64,000 nt of DNA from Natronococcus sp. CG52 (GCF_023913515.1 NZ_CP099391.1:1612001-1676000), one strand, 5' to 3'; shown: positions 43,818 to 52,015, numbered from the stretch's first letter. A program made the numbers and translations. Notes: generated by a model from the sequence alone, not told the origin.

Positions 43818-43975
43818 TTGATTTTCCGTCCGACCGTATTTCGTAGCGTGGCTTCTCGAGCGAATCGTGCTCGAACGCGAGAGGCGGTAGCGGCGACTCG
43901 GGGTGGTTCCGCTCCGCTGCGGCGGTCGTCCGACGGCGGTAGTTCTTTCTCGCTACCTGTCCACACACCGCACGA

Positions 43976-45640
43976 ATGACGTACTTCGTTACGATCGACG
44001 CCGAGACGTACGAGGGGGCCCGCGAGACGTCCACGTGGGACGTTCCGGAAGGGTTCAACGCGGCCGCGGATCTGGTGGGCAAACACGACGACGGGGGACG
44101 CGTCGCGCTCTACCAGACCGCGTCCGACGGCGGCGACGAGGCGTACACCTTCGACGACCTCGACGCGCGGTCGAACGCGGTCGCGAACGCCCTCGAGTCG
44201 CGCGGACTCGAGTACGGCGACCGCGTGGCCGTCGTCGTCCCACAGAAGCCCGCGAACGCCCTCTCGCACCTCGCGTGCTGGAAGCTTGGTGCCGTCTCGC
44301 TACCGCTGTCGGTGCTGTTCGGCACGGACGCGCTGCGCTACCGGCTGACCGACAGCGAGGCCCGGATCGCGGTCGTCGACGCGTCGCAGTGGGAGACGAT
44401 TCGCGAGGTCGCGCCCGACTGCCCGGCGCTCGAGCACGTGTTGGTCGTCGACGGCGATCCGGACGCGGAGCAGGCTGGCAACGCGACGGTCTCGAGCTTT
44501 TCGGGGATCGACTGGAACGAGTCCGCCTACGAGGTCGCCGAAACCGATGTCGACACGCCCGCGATCATCATGTACACGAGCGGGAGCACCGGCGAGCCGA
44601 AGGGGGTGCTCCACACGCACGGCGTCTGGCTCGGGCACTGCCCGGCCTTTTTCATGTATTTCGAACACGACATCGGCGACGACGCCGTCTACTGGACGCC
44701 CGCCGACTGGGCCTGGATCGGCGCGCTCGGCGATCTCGTCTTCCCGGCCTGGCACTACGGACAACCGGTCGTCGGCTACCCGATGGGCTCGTTCGACCCC
44801 GAGGCCGCGTTCGAACTCATGGCGGAGTACGACGTCACCGGGACCTTCCTGCCGCCGACGGCGATCCGGATGCTGATGGACGTCGACGACCCGACCGAAC
44901 GGTACGATCTCTCGATCCGCGCGATCTGTTCGGGCGGAGAGCCGCTGACGCCCGAAATTCTCGAGTGGGCCGACGAGGCGCTCGCGGGAACGGTCGTCAA
45001 CGAACTGTACGGCCAGACGGAGGCCAACCTGCTGGTGACCAACTGTCGAGAGTGGTTCCCGGCGAAGGCGGGGAGTATGGGCAAACCGGTCCCGGGTCAC
45101 GACGTCAGGGTACTCGATCCCGAGACGGGCGATCCGATCGAAACCGGCGCAATCGGCGAGATCGCGGTCCGTCGCGGCGACGACCCCGTGATCTTCGAGG
45201 AGTACTGGAACGCGCCGGAGAAGACCGAGCGCGTCACGCTCGAGGACGGGCCGGACGGCGGCGTCTGGCACCTGACCGGCGACCTCGCCGAGCGGGACGG
45301 CGACGGCTTCCTCTGGTTCAAGTCGCGCGACGACGACCTCATCATCACGAGCGGCTACCGCGTCGGGCCGCGAGAGGTCGAGGAGGTGATCCTCGAGCAC
45401 CCGGCGGTCGCGCAGGTCGGCGTCGTCGGCGTCCCGGACGAGCGACGCGGCGAAATCATCAAGGCCGTCGTCCAGCCCGCCGAAAACGCATCGACGGGCG
45501 ACACGCTGCGCGAGGAGATCCGCGACCTCGTCCGGGATCGACTCGCCGAGTACGAGTACCCGCGCGAGATCGAGTTCCGCGACGAACTGCCGCAGACGAC
45601 GACGGGAAAGATTCGCCGAACCGCGCTCAAAGAGACGTGA
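43976..45640 (+). CDS. AMP-forming acyl-CoA synthetase
   Basis: A protein of 554 residues of the ANL superfamily, which makes acyl-CoA from an acid, ATP and CoA. The P-loop IIMYTSGSTGEPKGVLHTHG, YWTPADWAWIGALGDLVFPA, GGEPLTPEILEWADEAL, NELYGQTEANLLVTN and WHLTGDLAERDGDGFLWF follow in order. The C-terminal lid has SRDDDLIITSGYRVGPREVE and the adenylating lysine in PQTTTGKIRRTAL. Such haloarchaeal enzymes are close to medium-chain (acetyl-/propionyl-/butyryl-) CoA ligases. The specificity is unresolved. Confidence 0.9.
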   Translation: MTYFVTIDAETYEGARETSTWDVPEGFNAAADLVGKHDDGGRVALYQTASDGGDEAYTFDDLDARSNAVANALESRGLEYGDRVAVVVPQKPANALSHLACWKLGAVSLPLSVLFGTDALRYRLTDSEARIAVVDASQWETIREVAPDCPALEHVLVVDGDPDAEQAGNATVSSFSGIDWNESAYEVAETDVDTPAIIMYTSGSTGEPKGVLHTHGVWLGHCPAFFMYFEHDIGDDAVYWTPADWAWIGALGDLVFPAWHYGQPVVGYPMGSFDPEAAFELMAEYDVTGTFLPPTAIRMLMDVDDPTERYDLSIRAICSGGEPLTPEILEWADEALAGTVVNELYGQTEANLLVTNCREWFPAKAGSMGKPVPGHDVRVLDPETGDPIETGAIGEIAVRRGDDPVIFEEYWNAPEKTERVTLEDGPDGGVWHLTGDLAERDGDGFLWFKSRDDDLIITSGYRVGPREVEEVILEHPAVAQVGVVGVPDERRGEIIKAVVQPAENASTGDTLREEIRDLVRDRLAEYEYPREIEFRDELPQTTTGKIRRTALKET

Positions 45641-45715
45641 CGGGTGGTGCGCGGATCGACGGTGTGTAGATCGATTGCGTACGAGCGACTCGAATTCGGT
45701 CTCGAGGTGCCGCGC

Positions 45716-47215
45716 TCACTCGTTCGGCGAGTAGTTCGGCGCCTCGTCGGTGATGACGACGTCGTGGGCGTGGCTCTCGGCCTGGCCGGCCGAGGAGACG
45801 CGGACGAACTCCGAGCGTTCCTTGAACTCGGGGACCGTTCCTGCACCGACGTAGCCCATTCCGGACTGCATGCCGCCCGCGAGCTGGTGAAGTTCGGACT
45901 TGAGCGTGCCCTTGTACGGCGTCGCGGCCTCGACGCCCTCGGGGACGTACTCGTCGTCGTCCTCGGGGTCTTCCTTCAGGTAGCGGTCGGCGTCGCCGGA
46001 CTTCATCGCGCCGACGGAACCCATGCCGCGGTACTGCTTGTACTTCTTGCCGTTCATCGTCACGACGCGGCCGGGGGCCTCGTCGGTGCCGGCGAAGTAC
46101 GAGCCGAGCATGACCGCGTCGGCGCCCGCGGCGATCGACTTGATCGCGTCGCCGGAGTAGCGGATGCCGCCGTCGGCGATTACCGGCACGTCGTGTTCGC
46201 TCGCGACGTCGGCGACCTGCGCGACGGCCGTAATCTGAGGCATGCCGGCGCCGGAGACGACGCGGGTCGTACAGATCGATCCCGGACCGATGCCGACCTT
46301 GATGCCGTCGGCGAAGTCGACGAGCTCCTCGGCCGCCTCGCGGGTACCGACGTTGCCCACGACGATGTCGGCCTCGACGGACTCCTTGATCTCGCGGGCG
46401 CCCTCGATAACGTTCATGTTGTGCGCGTGGGCGGTGTCGATGAACAGCACGTCGGCACCGGCCTCGTCGGCGGCGGCCGCGCGCTCGCTCTCGAACGGGC
46501 TGACGGCGACGCCACAGCGGAGTCGACCGTCCTCGTCGCGGACGGCTTCCTTGTACTCGCGGCGCTGGAGGATGCCCTGCATTGTCACCAGGCCGACGAG
46601 GAGGTTCTCGTCGTCGACGACGGGGACGCGCTCGATCTTGTGGTCGTACATCAGCTCGAACGCCTCGCGCGGGTCGATGTCCTCGGGTGCCGTGATGACC
46701 TCGTCGGTCATCGCTTCGGTGACGAGGTCGTCCTCGTTGACCTCGAGGTGGGGCCGGATGTCGGTACTCGAGATGATGCCCAGGACTTCGCCGTTCGTGT
46801 TGACGACGGGGGCGCCGCCGACGCCCTCGCGGGCCATTCGCTCGTCGACCTCGCGAACCGTCATCTCGGGGTCGGCGGTGACGACCGAGTCGAGGGGGAT
46901 GATGAGCTCGTCGGCGCTCTTGACGCGCTCGATCTCCTCGACCATCTCGTCGACGTTCATGTTCCGGTGGATGACGCCGAGTCCGCCGTGGCGGGCCATC
47001 GCGGTCGCCATGCCGCTCTCCGTGACGGTGTCCATCGCGGCCGAGAGGATCGGGACCGACACCTCGACAGATTTCGAGACGCGCGAGGTGAGGTCGGCGT
47101 CGTCCGGTTCGACGCGACTCTCCTTCGGTCGAAGGAGGACGTCGTCGAACGTCAGCGCTTCCGGTACCTGCAGCTTCGAAGAATACGGCTCGTGCTCGGG
47201 AGTATCGTTCGCCAT
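45716..47215 (-). CDS. guaB: IMP dehydrogenase
   Basis: A protein of 499 residues that oxidises IMP to XMP, the first step to GMP. ALTFDDVLLRPKESRVEP and SAAMDTVTESGMATAMARHG are N-terminal barrel motifs. A CBS pair lies at about 105-220 (PEMTVREVDERMAREGVGGA, APEDIDPREAFELMYDHK). The catalytic C315 sits in GIGPGSICTTRVVSG, and GSYFAGTDEAPG and the flap (KYKQYRGMGSVGAM) follow. It converges with the acyl-CoA synthetase. Confidence 0.95.
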   Translation of the reverse strand: MANDTPEHEPYSSKLQVPEALTFDDVLLRPKESRVEPDDADLTSRVSKSVEVSVPILSAAMDTVTESGMATAMARHGGLGVIHRNMNVDEMVEEIERVKSADELIIPLDSVVTADPEMTVREVDERMAREGVGGAPVVNTNGEVLGIISSTDIRPHLEVNEDDLVTEAMTDEVITAPEDIDPREAFELMYDHKIERVPVVDDENLLVGLVTMQGILQRREYKEAVRDEDGRLRCGVAVSPFESERAAAADEAGADVLFIDTAHAHNMNVIEGAREIKESVEADIVVGNVGTREAAEELVDFADGIKVGIGPGSICTTRVVSGAGMPQITAVAQVADVASEHDVPVIADGGIRYSGDAIKSIAAGADAVMLGSYFAGTDEAPGRVVTMNGKKYKQYRGMGSVGAMKSGDADRYLKEDPEDDDEYVPEGVEAATPYKGTLKSELHQLAGGMQSGMGYVGAGTVPEFKERSEFVRVSSAGQAESHAHDVVITDEAPNYSPNE

Positions 47216-47401
47216 GTAAACTGTCCGAAACCGCCGGCAAAAAGTATTGCGAGACGGAATTCGGGTGTGAACGACTGACGATGGGCTCCCTCCTCCGGTT
47301 TCGGGTGTTCACGTTGTGCGCCCAAATTCGTTCACTTTCGTCAGAATCTGCTCGTCGTTGTCGAAAATACGCCGAGTTGTGTAACCACTTCCCACGCAAC
47401 G

Positions 47402-47407
47402 TTTATT
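47402..47407 (+). promoter_or_regulatory. TATA-like box
   Basis: TTTATT lies 25-30 nt before the ATG at 47,432. Confidence 0.4.
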
Positions 47408-47431
47408 GACCGGCCAGTGCTCAACTCGTGT

Positions 47432-47626
47432 ATGCACGCTGTGAGTTCCAGCGAATCCCGAACCGTTGGTCAGACGAGCTTCGACTCCGTCGCCACCAAA
47501 ATTTTCGGGAACTTTACATTTAAACTCACAGCACGAGGCCCCGACCGGATGCGCTGGCTGCTCGAGTCAGCACGGCATTCGTCGTCACAACACCCCTCGG
47601 CCTCGGGTCACGGCCATCGACCCTGA
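47432..47626 (+). CDS. Small ORF preceding the DUF5794 gene
   Basis: A frame of 64 codons directly at leaderless distance from a TATA-like box. It ends three bases before the next start. The middle stretch SVATKIFGNFTFKLTARGPD and RMRWLLESARHSSSQH is helix-like and basic. I do not recognise it. The position as first cistron and the fit to the promoter argue for translation; the low-complexity C-terminus argues against a folded protein. Confidence 0.4.
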   Translation: MHAVSSSESRTVGQTSFDSVATKIFGNFTFKLTARGPDRMRWLLESARHSSSQHPSASGHGHRP

Positions 47627-47629
47627 GCG

Positions 47630-48655
47630 ATGAGTACGTCACAGCACCCGATCGCCCTTCGCCTCGAGAACCTCGTCGGCGGCGATACGCGACTGTTAGC
47701 GCTGGTGATGATGCTCCCGCTGGTCGACGGCATCTTCCCGGCGCTGATCCTCACCGGTGCGTTAGACGATCCGTGGGGCGCCGTCCAGGTCGGCCTGCTG
47801 ATCTTCGGCGGGAGTGCAACCGTCGCAGTAATCCTCGCCGAGATGAGCGGGACGCCCCGCGAACAGGTGAAGGTCGTCCTGCTCGTCGGCATCCCGCTGA
47901 TTCTGCTTGCCGCCCTGCAGGCGGCACTGGCGCCCGCGATCGGCAGCGTCCTCAACACCGAAATCTTCGAGCGCTTCGCGGCGGTCGTGATCCTCGCCAT
48001 CGCGGCCAAGACCGCGAGTGCGACGATCGGCGAGTATCTGCCGAGCCCCGCCGTTATCGTCGGACTCGGACTGGTCGCGAGTCTGGATCCGGCGGGCGCC
48101 TCGTTCGCCGTGATGGATAATCCCGCACTCGTCGCGAACGCGACGCTGGCGGCGGTCGTCGGGGTCGCGTTCGCGCTCTGTGTCGCCCTCAGCGGGTCCT
48201 ACCTGCGGGAGTACATGGACATCGACCGGTTCCGCTTCGGTAGCGCCGTCGCGCTCGGCCTGCTGCCGCTGTCGCTGCTGGGGATGGCCTTCGGACAGGC
48301 GCCGCTCGCGGCGCTCGTCGTCGCCGCCGTCTTCGCGCTCGACATCCCGCTCGAGCGCGGCGACGACGAGTCCGCATCGAAGACCACCGCGTCGGAGACG
48401 ATCGACGAACTGCCCTCGAGCGTCACCTCCCCGCCGGCGTCGGTGACGTCTGACACCGCACCGGCAGTCGGCACCGGCCCGCTGTTCGACGGGCGCGACT
48501 CGAGTTCGAGCACGTCCACCGACGGCGGCCGCGAGACGGTGCCCGACTCGGACTCCGTCCCGTCGGCGGACGCCAGTAGGACTACCGACGAGTCGGACGA
48601 CGACTCTGGTCGGGGCGACTCGAGCGAGACCGAAGAACGAGCCCCCTGGCTGTAA
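47630..48655 (+). CDS. DUF5794 family membrane protein
   Basis: A protein of 341 residues. The first 240 hold about seven helices and begin with STSQHPIALRLENLVGGDTR then LLALVMMLPLVDGIFPALIL. I recall this opening as DUF5794, a haloarchaea-specific membrane family of unknown role. The last 100 residues are a Ser/Thr/Asp-rich soluble tail that differs in composition and is probably disordered. Confidence 0.75.
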   Translation: MSTSQHPIALRLENLVGGDTRLLALVMMLPLVDGIFPALILTGALDDPWGAVQVGLLIFGGSATVAVILAEMSGTPREQVKVVLLVGIPLILLAALQAALAPAIGSVLNTEIFERFAAVVILAIAAKTASATIGEYLPSPAVIVGLGLVASLDPAGASFAVMDNPALVANATLAAVVGVAFALCVALSGSYLREYMDIDRFRFGSAVALGLLPLSLLGMAFGQAPLAALVVAAVFALDIPLERGDDESASKTTASETIDELPSSVTSPPASVTSDTAPAVGTGPLFDGRDSSSSTSTDGGRETVPDSDSVPSADASRTTDESDDDSGRGDSSETEERAPWL

Positions 48656-48701
48656 CCCGAATCGAAACCACTTTACGGCGTATCCCCCAACGTGTTCTCG
48701 A

Positions 48702-48876
48702 GGGGTCGTGGCCAAGCCAGGGATGGCGACTGACTCCAGAGGCAACGCGCCCGGGACGACACTCCAGACTGATATACTGATCGGACACCTGATCAGTGTC
48801 CGTGTGATGACCCTCTGGAGTTCCGAGGCGCACCGGAGATATCAGTCGATCGGGGGTTCAAATCCCTCCGACCCCA
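48702..48876 (+). tRNA. tRNA-Trp (CCA) with a 101-nt intron
   Basis: The acceptor arms GGGGTCG (48,702-48,708) and CGACCCC (48,869-48,875) pair perfectly and the discriminator is A48876. The D arm is GCC-loop-GGC, and the anticodon CCA is at 48,736-48,738 in ACTGA-CTCCAG. Exon 2 resumes at 48,841 (ATCAGTC…), so the anticodon stem ACTGA/TCAGT closes, and the T arm is GGGGGTTCAAATCCC-like. The intron (48,740-48,840) follows nucleotide 37, as in other haloarchaeal tRNA-Trp genes. It contains GTGATGA (48,804-48,810, box C) and several CTGA words (box D). Known homologues guide 2'-O-methylation of the tRNA itself. The 3' end is reused as an attachment site. Confidence 0.92.
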
Positions 48877-48919
48877 TTTCTGCTGCGAGCAAATCCGCGA
48901 GCAGCAGCAATTGAACGAG

Positions 48920-49040
48920 GAGGATTTGAGTCCAGAGGACGGGCGAAGCGAAATCCTCGTGGTTCGAATCCCCCCGACCCTATCTGAAATAAAAAACCAA
49001 GAGAGGCTTTTCTCGCGTTCTCGATACATTCTGAACAGGG
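48920..49040 (+). repeat. Left long direct repeat (att-like, copy A)
   Basis: About 120 bp, visibly similar to 53,691-53,810 over its whole length. It begins with GATTTGAG, contains the hairpin GAGGAC…(A/G)TCCTC around GCGAAGCG, then GGTTCGAATCC (48,961), a tRNA-3'-like CCCCCGACCCTAT, an A-run and AGAGGCTTTTCTCG. Its tRNA-like part matches the tRNA-Trp end 106 bp to the left. Confidence 0.8.
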
Positions 49041-49041
49041 G

Positions 49042-49281
49042 GTGGTCCGCGTGACGGTCGCCCCTAGATCGTCGATCGACAATTCGACGTGTCGCAACTG
49101 CGGCGCCCACGTTTCTGAGCGGTTCCGTCGCGTCTACGGCGACAACGGCGACCACGCCCACCGTTGCGGCGAATGCGATACGTACGCCCGGCTGACTCGC
49201 GGTTCGGCTGCTGGCATCGACGTCCCGATCCCGGATCCAGAGACGTCGCCCGGCCGTCACGGAGGTGAGGCCGATGTCTGA
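49042..49281 (+). CDS. Small zinc-binding protein of the element
   Basis: A protein of 79 residues (or 76 from GTG at 49,051). STCRNCGAHVSERFRRVYGD then HAHRCGECDTYARL gives two CxxC knuckles around a short sheet, as in a widespread family of haloarchaeal and haloviral mini zinc proteins. The C-terminal tail is rich in Pro, Gly and Asp. It starts only a few bases after repeat A, and its stop overlaps the next start by 8 nt. It is the first gene of a compact plus-strand operon. Confidence 0.65.
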   Translation: MVRVTVAPRSSIDNSTCRNCGAHVSERFRRVYGDNGDHAHRCGECDTYARLTRGSAAGIDVPIPDPETSPGRHGGEADV

Positions 49282-49873
49282 ACGCCTCGAGTGGCCGCCG
49301 GAGTTCGACCGAACGCTGTCGAGTGAGCGAACTCGGAATAAGAACTTCGACGTCTCGCTGTCGAAGGCGTTCGACGATCTCGAGGCGGAGCTGTCGCGAC
49401 TCGACGTCGACGACTTCCGCTACTCGTTCGACGCTCAACAGCGCAAGAGCGATCAGCGTCCATACACTCGTGCGAACCCCGACGATCCAGGTTTCGTGCT
49501 CCGCTGGAGCATGGACGGCGAGCAGTACGCGGTGGCCTGCGACCGGTTCTCGCGACTCCGCGACAACGTGCGAACATTCGGACGGTACGTCCGCGAGAAG
49601 CGCAAGACGGAGCAGCGGCCGGTCGTCACCGGCGAGCCGGAGTTCGCGAACGCGCGACTACCACCGGCAGACGAGGAACCGATCGCTGCGGAGGTGCCGC
49701 CACACGAGATTCTAGACGTCGCTCCGGACGCGAACGAGTTCGAAATCCGGCGGGCGTTCCGCGAAAAGATCAAAGACGCCCATCCTGATACTGGTGGCAG
49801 CACAGCGGAGTTCCGGCGAATCAAGGGCGCGAAAGAGGCGATGACGGCCGACGGACCGGGAGGTGGCCGATGA
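49274..49873 (+). CDS. J-domain protein of the element
   Basis: A protein of 199 residues. Residues 1-135 form an unknown domain (MSERLEWPPEFDRTLSSERT, VLRWSMDGEQYAVACDRFSR). Residues 145-195 are a J domain: HEILDVAPDANEFEIRRAFR, IKDAHPDTGGSTAEFRRIKG, with the HPD triad. Such proteins on viruses and plasmids can recruit the host Hsp70 to replication or assembly. It overlaps both neighbours (8 nt left, 4 nt ATGA right). Confidence 0.75.
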   Translation: MSERLEWPPEFDRTLSSERTRNKNFDVSLSKAFDDLEAELSRLDVDDFRYSFDAQQRKSDQRPYTRANPDDPGFVLRWSMDGEQYAVACDRFSRLRDNVRTFGRYVREKRKTEQRPVVTGEPEFANARLPPADEEPIAAEVPPHEILDVAPDANEFEIRRAFREKIKDAHPDTGGSTAEFRRIKGAKEAMTADGPGGGR

Positions 49874-50034
49874 CGGAGTTCGTCCCGGCGAGTCGGCTGT
49901 ATCACGTCGCGAGTCGGACGCCCGTAGCCCACCCTGCGGAGCAGGCGACCGACGAGCAGGTTCGGCGCGCGCTCGAGCGCCACGAATTTGCACAGCCCGA
50001 GAACGCGACGCGAAATGGAGGGTGTCGGCGATGA
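49870..50034 (+). CDS. Small protein of the element operon (54 residues)
   Basis: ATG overlaps the J-protein stop (ATGA), and its own TGA overlaps the next ATG (50,031) in the same way. MTEFVPASRLYHVASRTPVA is followed by EQATDEQVRRALERHEFAQP, a predicted amphipathic helix. The chain of coupled overlaps is strong evidence of translation; no family is recognised. Confidence 0.6.
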   Translation: MTEFVPASRLYHVASRTPVAHPAEQATDEQVRRALERHEFAQPENATRNGGCRR

Positions 50035-50137
50035 GCTCGCGCGCATCGCCCTTCGAACGTTCGAATGCGAGCGGTGATCCGTTCGAGGATCGTGGGGTGG
50101 TCGGCGTAAAAATCGAGACCGCAGTAGCGAGGGCTGA

Positions 50138-50326
50138 TCACGAGTTCTCGAAGGTGTTTGATTCGGAACGCCCGTCCTCAACTACCGCCAACTCGGCATC
50201 ACCGCAACATCCGGCGGGACTTCCGATAGGGCGTATTTCCCCGTTCTGGTGTTCGACGGCAGCGTATGCGGAACCACACGACTCACAGACTGCCGCTACT
50301 TTGCGGGACTCTTCGTTTCCGTTCAT
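50138..50326 (-). CDS. Mini zinc-finger protein, opposite strand
   Basis: A protein of 62 residues. It has SRKVAAVCESCGSAYAAVEH, then GEIRPIGSPAGCCGDAELAV: one CxxC and a CC pair after a loop, typical of single zinc ribbons. An ATATAG box read on the minus strand at 50,350-50,355 is 24-29 nt before its ATG, so it has its own promoter. It is embedded in the plus-strand operon, just where the nuclease-like gene should begin. Confidence 0.7.
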   Translation of the reverse strand: MNGNEESRKVAAVCESCGSAYAAVEHQNGEIRPIGSPAGCCGDAELAVVEDGRSESNTFENS

Positions 50327-50349
50327 TAGCACCGTCAGGCAGTCGACGG

Positions 50350-50355
50350 ATATAG
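50350..50355 (-). promoter_or_regulatory. TATA box of the minus-strand zinc protein
   Basis: CTATAT on the minus strand, 24-29 nt before the ATG at 50,326. Confidence 0.45.
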
Positions 50356-50376
50356 CGTTCTCGTACGGCGGTTTGA

Positions 50377-50898
50377 TATGAATCGAGGGTATCGGCCCTC
50401 GAAAGTCCGAAGGCGAGCGGCGACGCCCTCGAGGCCGAGATCGTCCAGACCATCGGCGCACTCGAGTACGTCGGTGACCGGACGGCGACCTGGCACGACG
50501 CGCGGACGTCGACTGTCCTCGAGCCGAGTGAGTCGCTGCCGTTCTTCGGGATCGTCCTCGTCGAGTCGGACGTCCCTGTTGAGATCAAGGGCTGTCAAAT
50601 TCGAACGGGCAACGGGAGCGGATCGACTCGCGGCCGGTTCTACGTGAAGCGGGCGGCGCACGACCGGCTGCTCGAGGCGGGCGGGATGTACCTTCTCGCA
50701 GTGTACCTTCCGCGGCCAGGGTTGCCCCAGGTCGCCCGCGCGATCGTGCCGGCGAGCCTGTTCGACGAACTGCTTCGCGGTCGGTGGTACGACGTCGGCG
50801 GGTCGCGCTCGGAATCCGGGGTCGCGAAGCTCGCCTGGTCGCACGTGATCGAGCCCGAGTTCGTCGATCCGGAGGCACCCGTGGGTGGTCGGCTGTGA
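50377..50898 (+). pseudogene. Nuclease-like gene without its start
   Basis: The frame is open from 50,377 (after TGA 50,374-50,376) to TGA 50,898 and has strong haloarchaeal coding character from its first codons, but it has no ATG or GTG before 50,644. It includes VSALESPKASGDALEAEIVQ, SLPFFGIVLVESDVPVEIKG (a D…(E)xK pattern of PD-(D/E)XK-like nucleases), GRFYVKRAAHDRLLEAGG and GRWYDVGGSRSESGVAKLAW. The N-terminus resembles the first 19 codons of the frame at 50,031. It seems the 5' end was separated from the body by insertion of the minus-strand zinc gene. A short product could start at GTG 50,644. Confidence 0.6.
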
Positions 50899-50943
50899 GT
50901 TCCGATACCGACCTCGCGATCAGAGACGGTCGGGATCAGATCC

Positions 50944-51210
50944 GTGATATCGCCGGGAACTGGGCGCGAGCCGACCGGATTCGAAACTGTCGGTTCTGTC
51001 GACGCAATTTGCGTGGGCTGTGGGCGGATCCGAGTCAAACGCGCGACGCTCGAGGAACTCGACCAGGAGCCGACCGTCGATCCGACGACGCTCGAGGCGA
51101 CGGACCTCACGTCGTTCAAACACGTCTGCCACCCGTGCGAGGGTGCGACGTGGTGGAACCCGGTAGCGGTCCTCTCGGGACTGCTCGAGAACGGAGGTGA
51201 GTCGGCGTGA
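50944..51210 (+). CDS. Zinc-binding protein of the element, start or frame uncertain
   Basis: An 88-codon frame from GTG 50,944. From about residue 20 it reads AICVGCGRIRVKRATLEELD, TDLTSFKHVCHPCEGATWWN: CxxC…CxxC around a charged region, with good codon use. Upstream, a GTG at 50,896 that overlaps the nuclease stop opens another frame (MSSDTDLAIRDGRDQIRDIA) with plausible codon use up to about 50,985. The two pieces may be one gene with a frameshift near 50,985-51,010. Its TGA overlaps the next GTG (51,207). Confidence 0.55.
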   Translation: MISPGTGREPTGFETVGSVDAICVGCGRIRVKRATLEELDQEPTVDPTTLEATDLTSFKHVCHPCEGATWWNPVAVLSGLLENGGESA

Positions 51211-51294
51211 GCGACAATACCTGTACGAACGGTACTGAGCGACTGGTTCAGTACCCTGCTACCATCTGGGAAGGATTCTCCCGTATTCAAGCGG

Positions 51295-51438
51295 TTACAT
51301 GTACTCCCCGGGCCGTTCTTCGAACTCGTCCCGATGATCGGTGGAGCAGAAGTGGATATTCTTCCCTTGATAGAGAGTTACGATCTGTTCTTCCTCGCTC
51401 TCGTAGAGTTCCTCACCACAAACGGGGCACTTTTCCAT
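51295..51438 (-). CDS. YHS-domain mini protein (47 residues)
   Basis: The minus-strand frame reads MEKCPVCGEELYESEEEQIV then TLYQGKNIHFCSTDHRDEFE and ends RPGEYM. This is a complete YHS-type metal-binding domain: CPVCG at the start, a strand, and HFCSTDHRDEFEE-P at the end. YHS domains are found in metal transporters and regulators and in many haloarchaeal single-domain proteins. It sits inside the plus-strand gene run, behind the remnant start of another gene (51,207). Confidence 0.75.
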   Translation of the reverse strand: MEKCPVCGEELYESEEEQIVTLYQGKNIHFCSTDHRDEFEERPGEYM

Positions 51439-51510
51439 GTGGATTCTCCTCACGGAAGAGACAGGCAACGCGGCAAGGAGTGCTTTCCCTGCAATTACAA
51501 GGATACAGTG

Positions 51511-51927
51511 TCAACCGGTCGCTACACACGGGCACTGACCGCGAGCGGGGTGAGTAGCCGTGCTGGGCCCCATGGTGACCTGCACGGCCGGCACGAGCGC
51601 CCCGAGCTCGTTCAGCAGCACCGCGAGGAGCACGACGACTGTCTCGACGTCGGTCCACTCCTCCGGCGTACTCTCGTTCGTGAGCCACGCCGTGATCAGC
51701 ACCTCGATCGAGATCAGGAACGCGTCCGTGATCTCCGTCCCGTGGGCCGCGTAGAGTGCATCGGTGAGCGCGACGTTCAGCGGTGCCGAGAACTCGAGCG
51801 TCCCGACCGCGCCGATCGAGAACGACGCGATCACGAACAACGGCGCGAGCAGGTTGTCTGTAAGATCGATTCCGTCTTCCCGACGTACCGCGGCGGGAAC
51901 CATGTTCTGCGGTAGGCTGAGTGCCAT
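51511..51927 (-). CDS. Membrane protein of the element
   Basis: A protein of 138 residues with three hydrophobic segments (about 28-50 [20 protein letters not shown], 66-80, 95-118 [19 protein letters not shown]). It opens [20 protein letters not shown] and closes with a Cys-containing tail (QCPCVATG). No family is recognised. The AT-rich 51,950-52,010 region between it and the divergent AbrB-like gene probably contains both promoters. Confidence 0.6.
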   Translation of the reverse strand: MALSLPQNMVPAAVRREDGIDLTDNLLAPLFVIASFSIGAVGTLEFSAPLNVALTDALYAAHGTEITDAFLISIEVLITAWLTNESTPEEWTDVETVVVLLAVLLNELGALVPAVQVTMGPSTATHPARGQCPCVATG

Positions 51928-52015
51928 ACGCTCGGCCGTCGCCCCCGTCTGACGAAAAAGTCAGCAAAACCATGATTCAACAAATTTCATACCAAGGAGG
52001 GTTGCCGCCCGGTAC

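Noticed and set aside
48920..48985. Possible second tRNA gene: the hairpin and GGTTCGAATCC in repeat A look like an anticodon/T-arm half.
   Set aside because: No acceptor 5' strand, D arm or anticodon arm can be formed; it is better explained as an att copy of the tRNA 3' end.
50144..50381. Continuation of the plus frame from 50,031 across the minus-strand zinc gene.
   Set aside because: The minus strand carries a zinc ribbon with its own TATA box, and the plus frame here has poor codon use.
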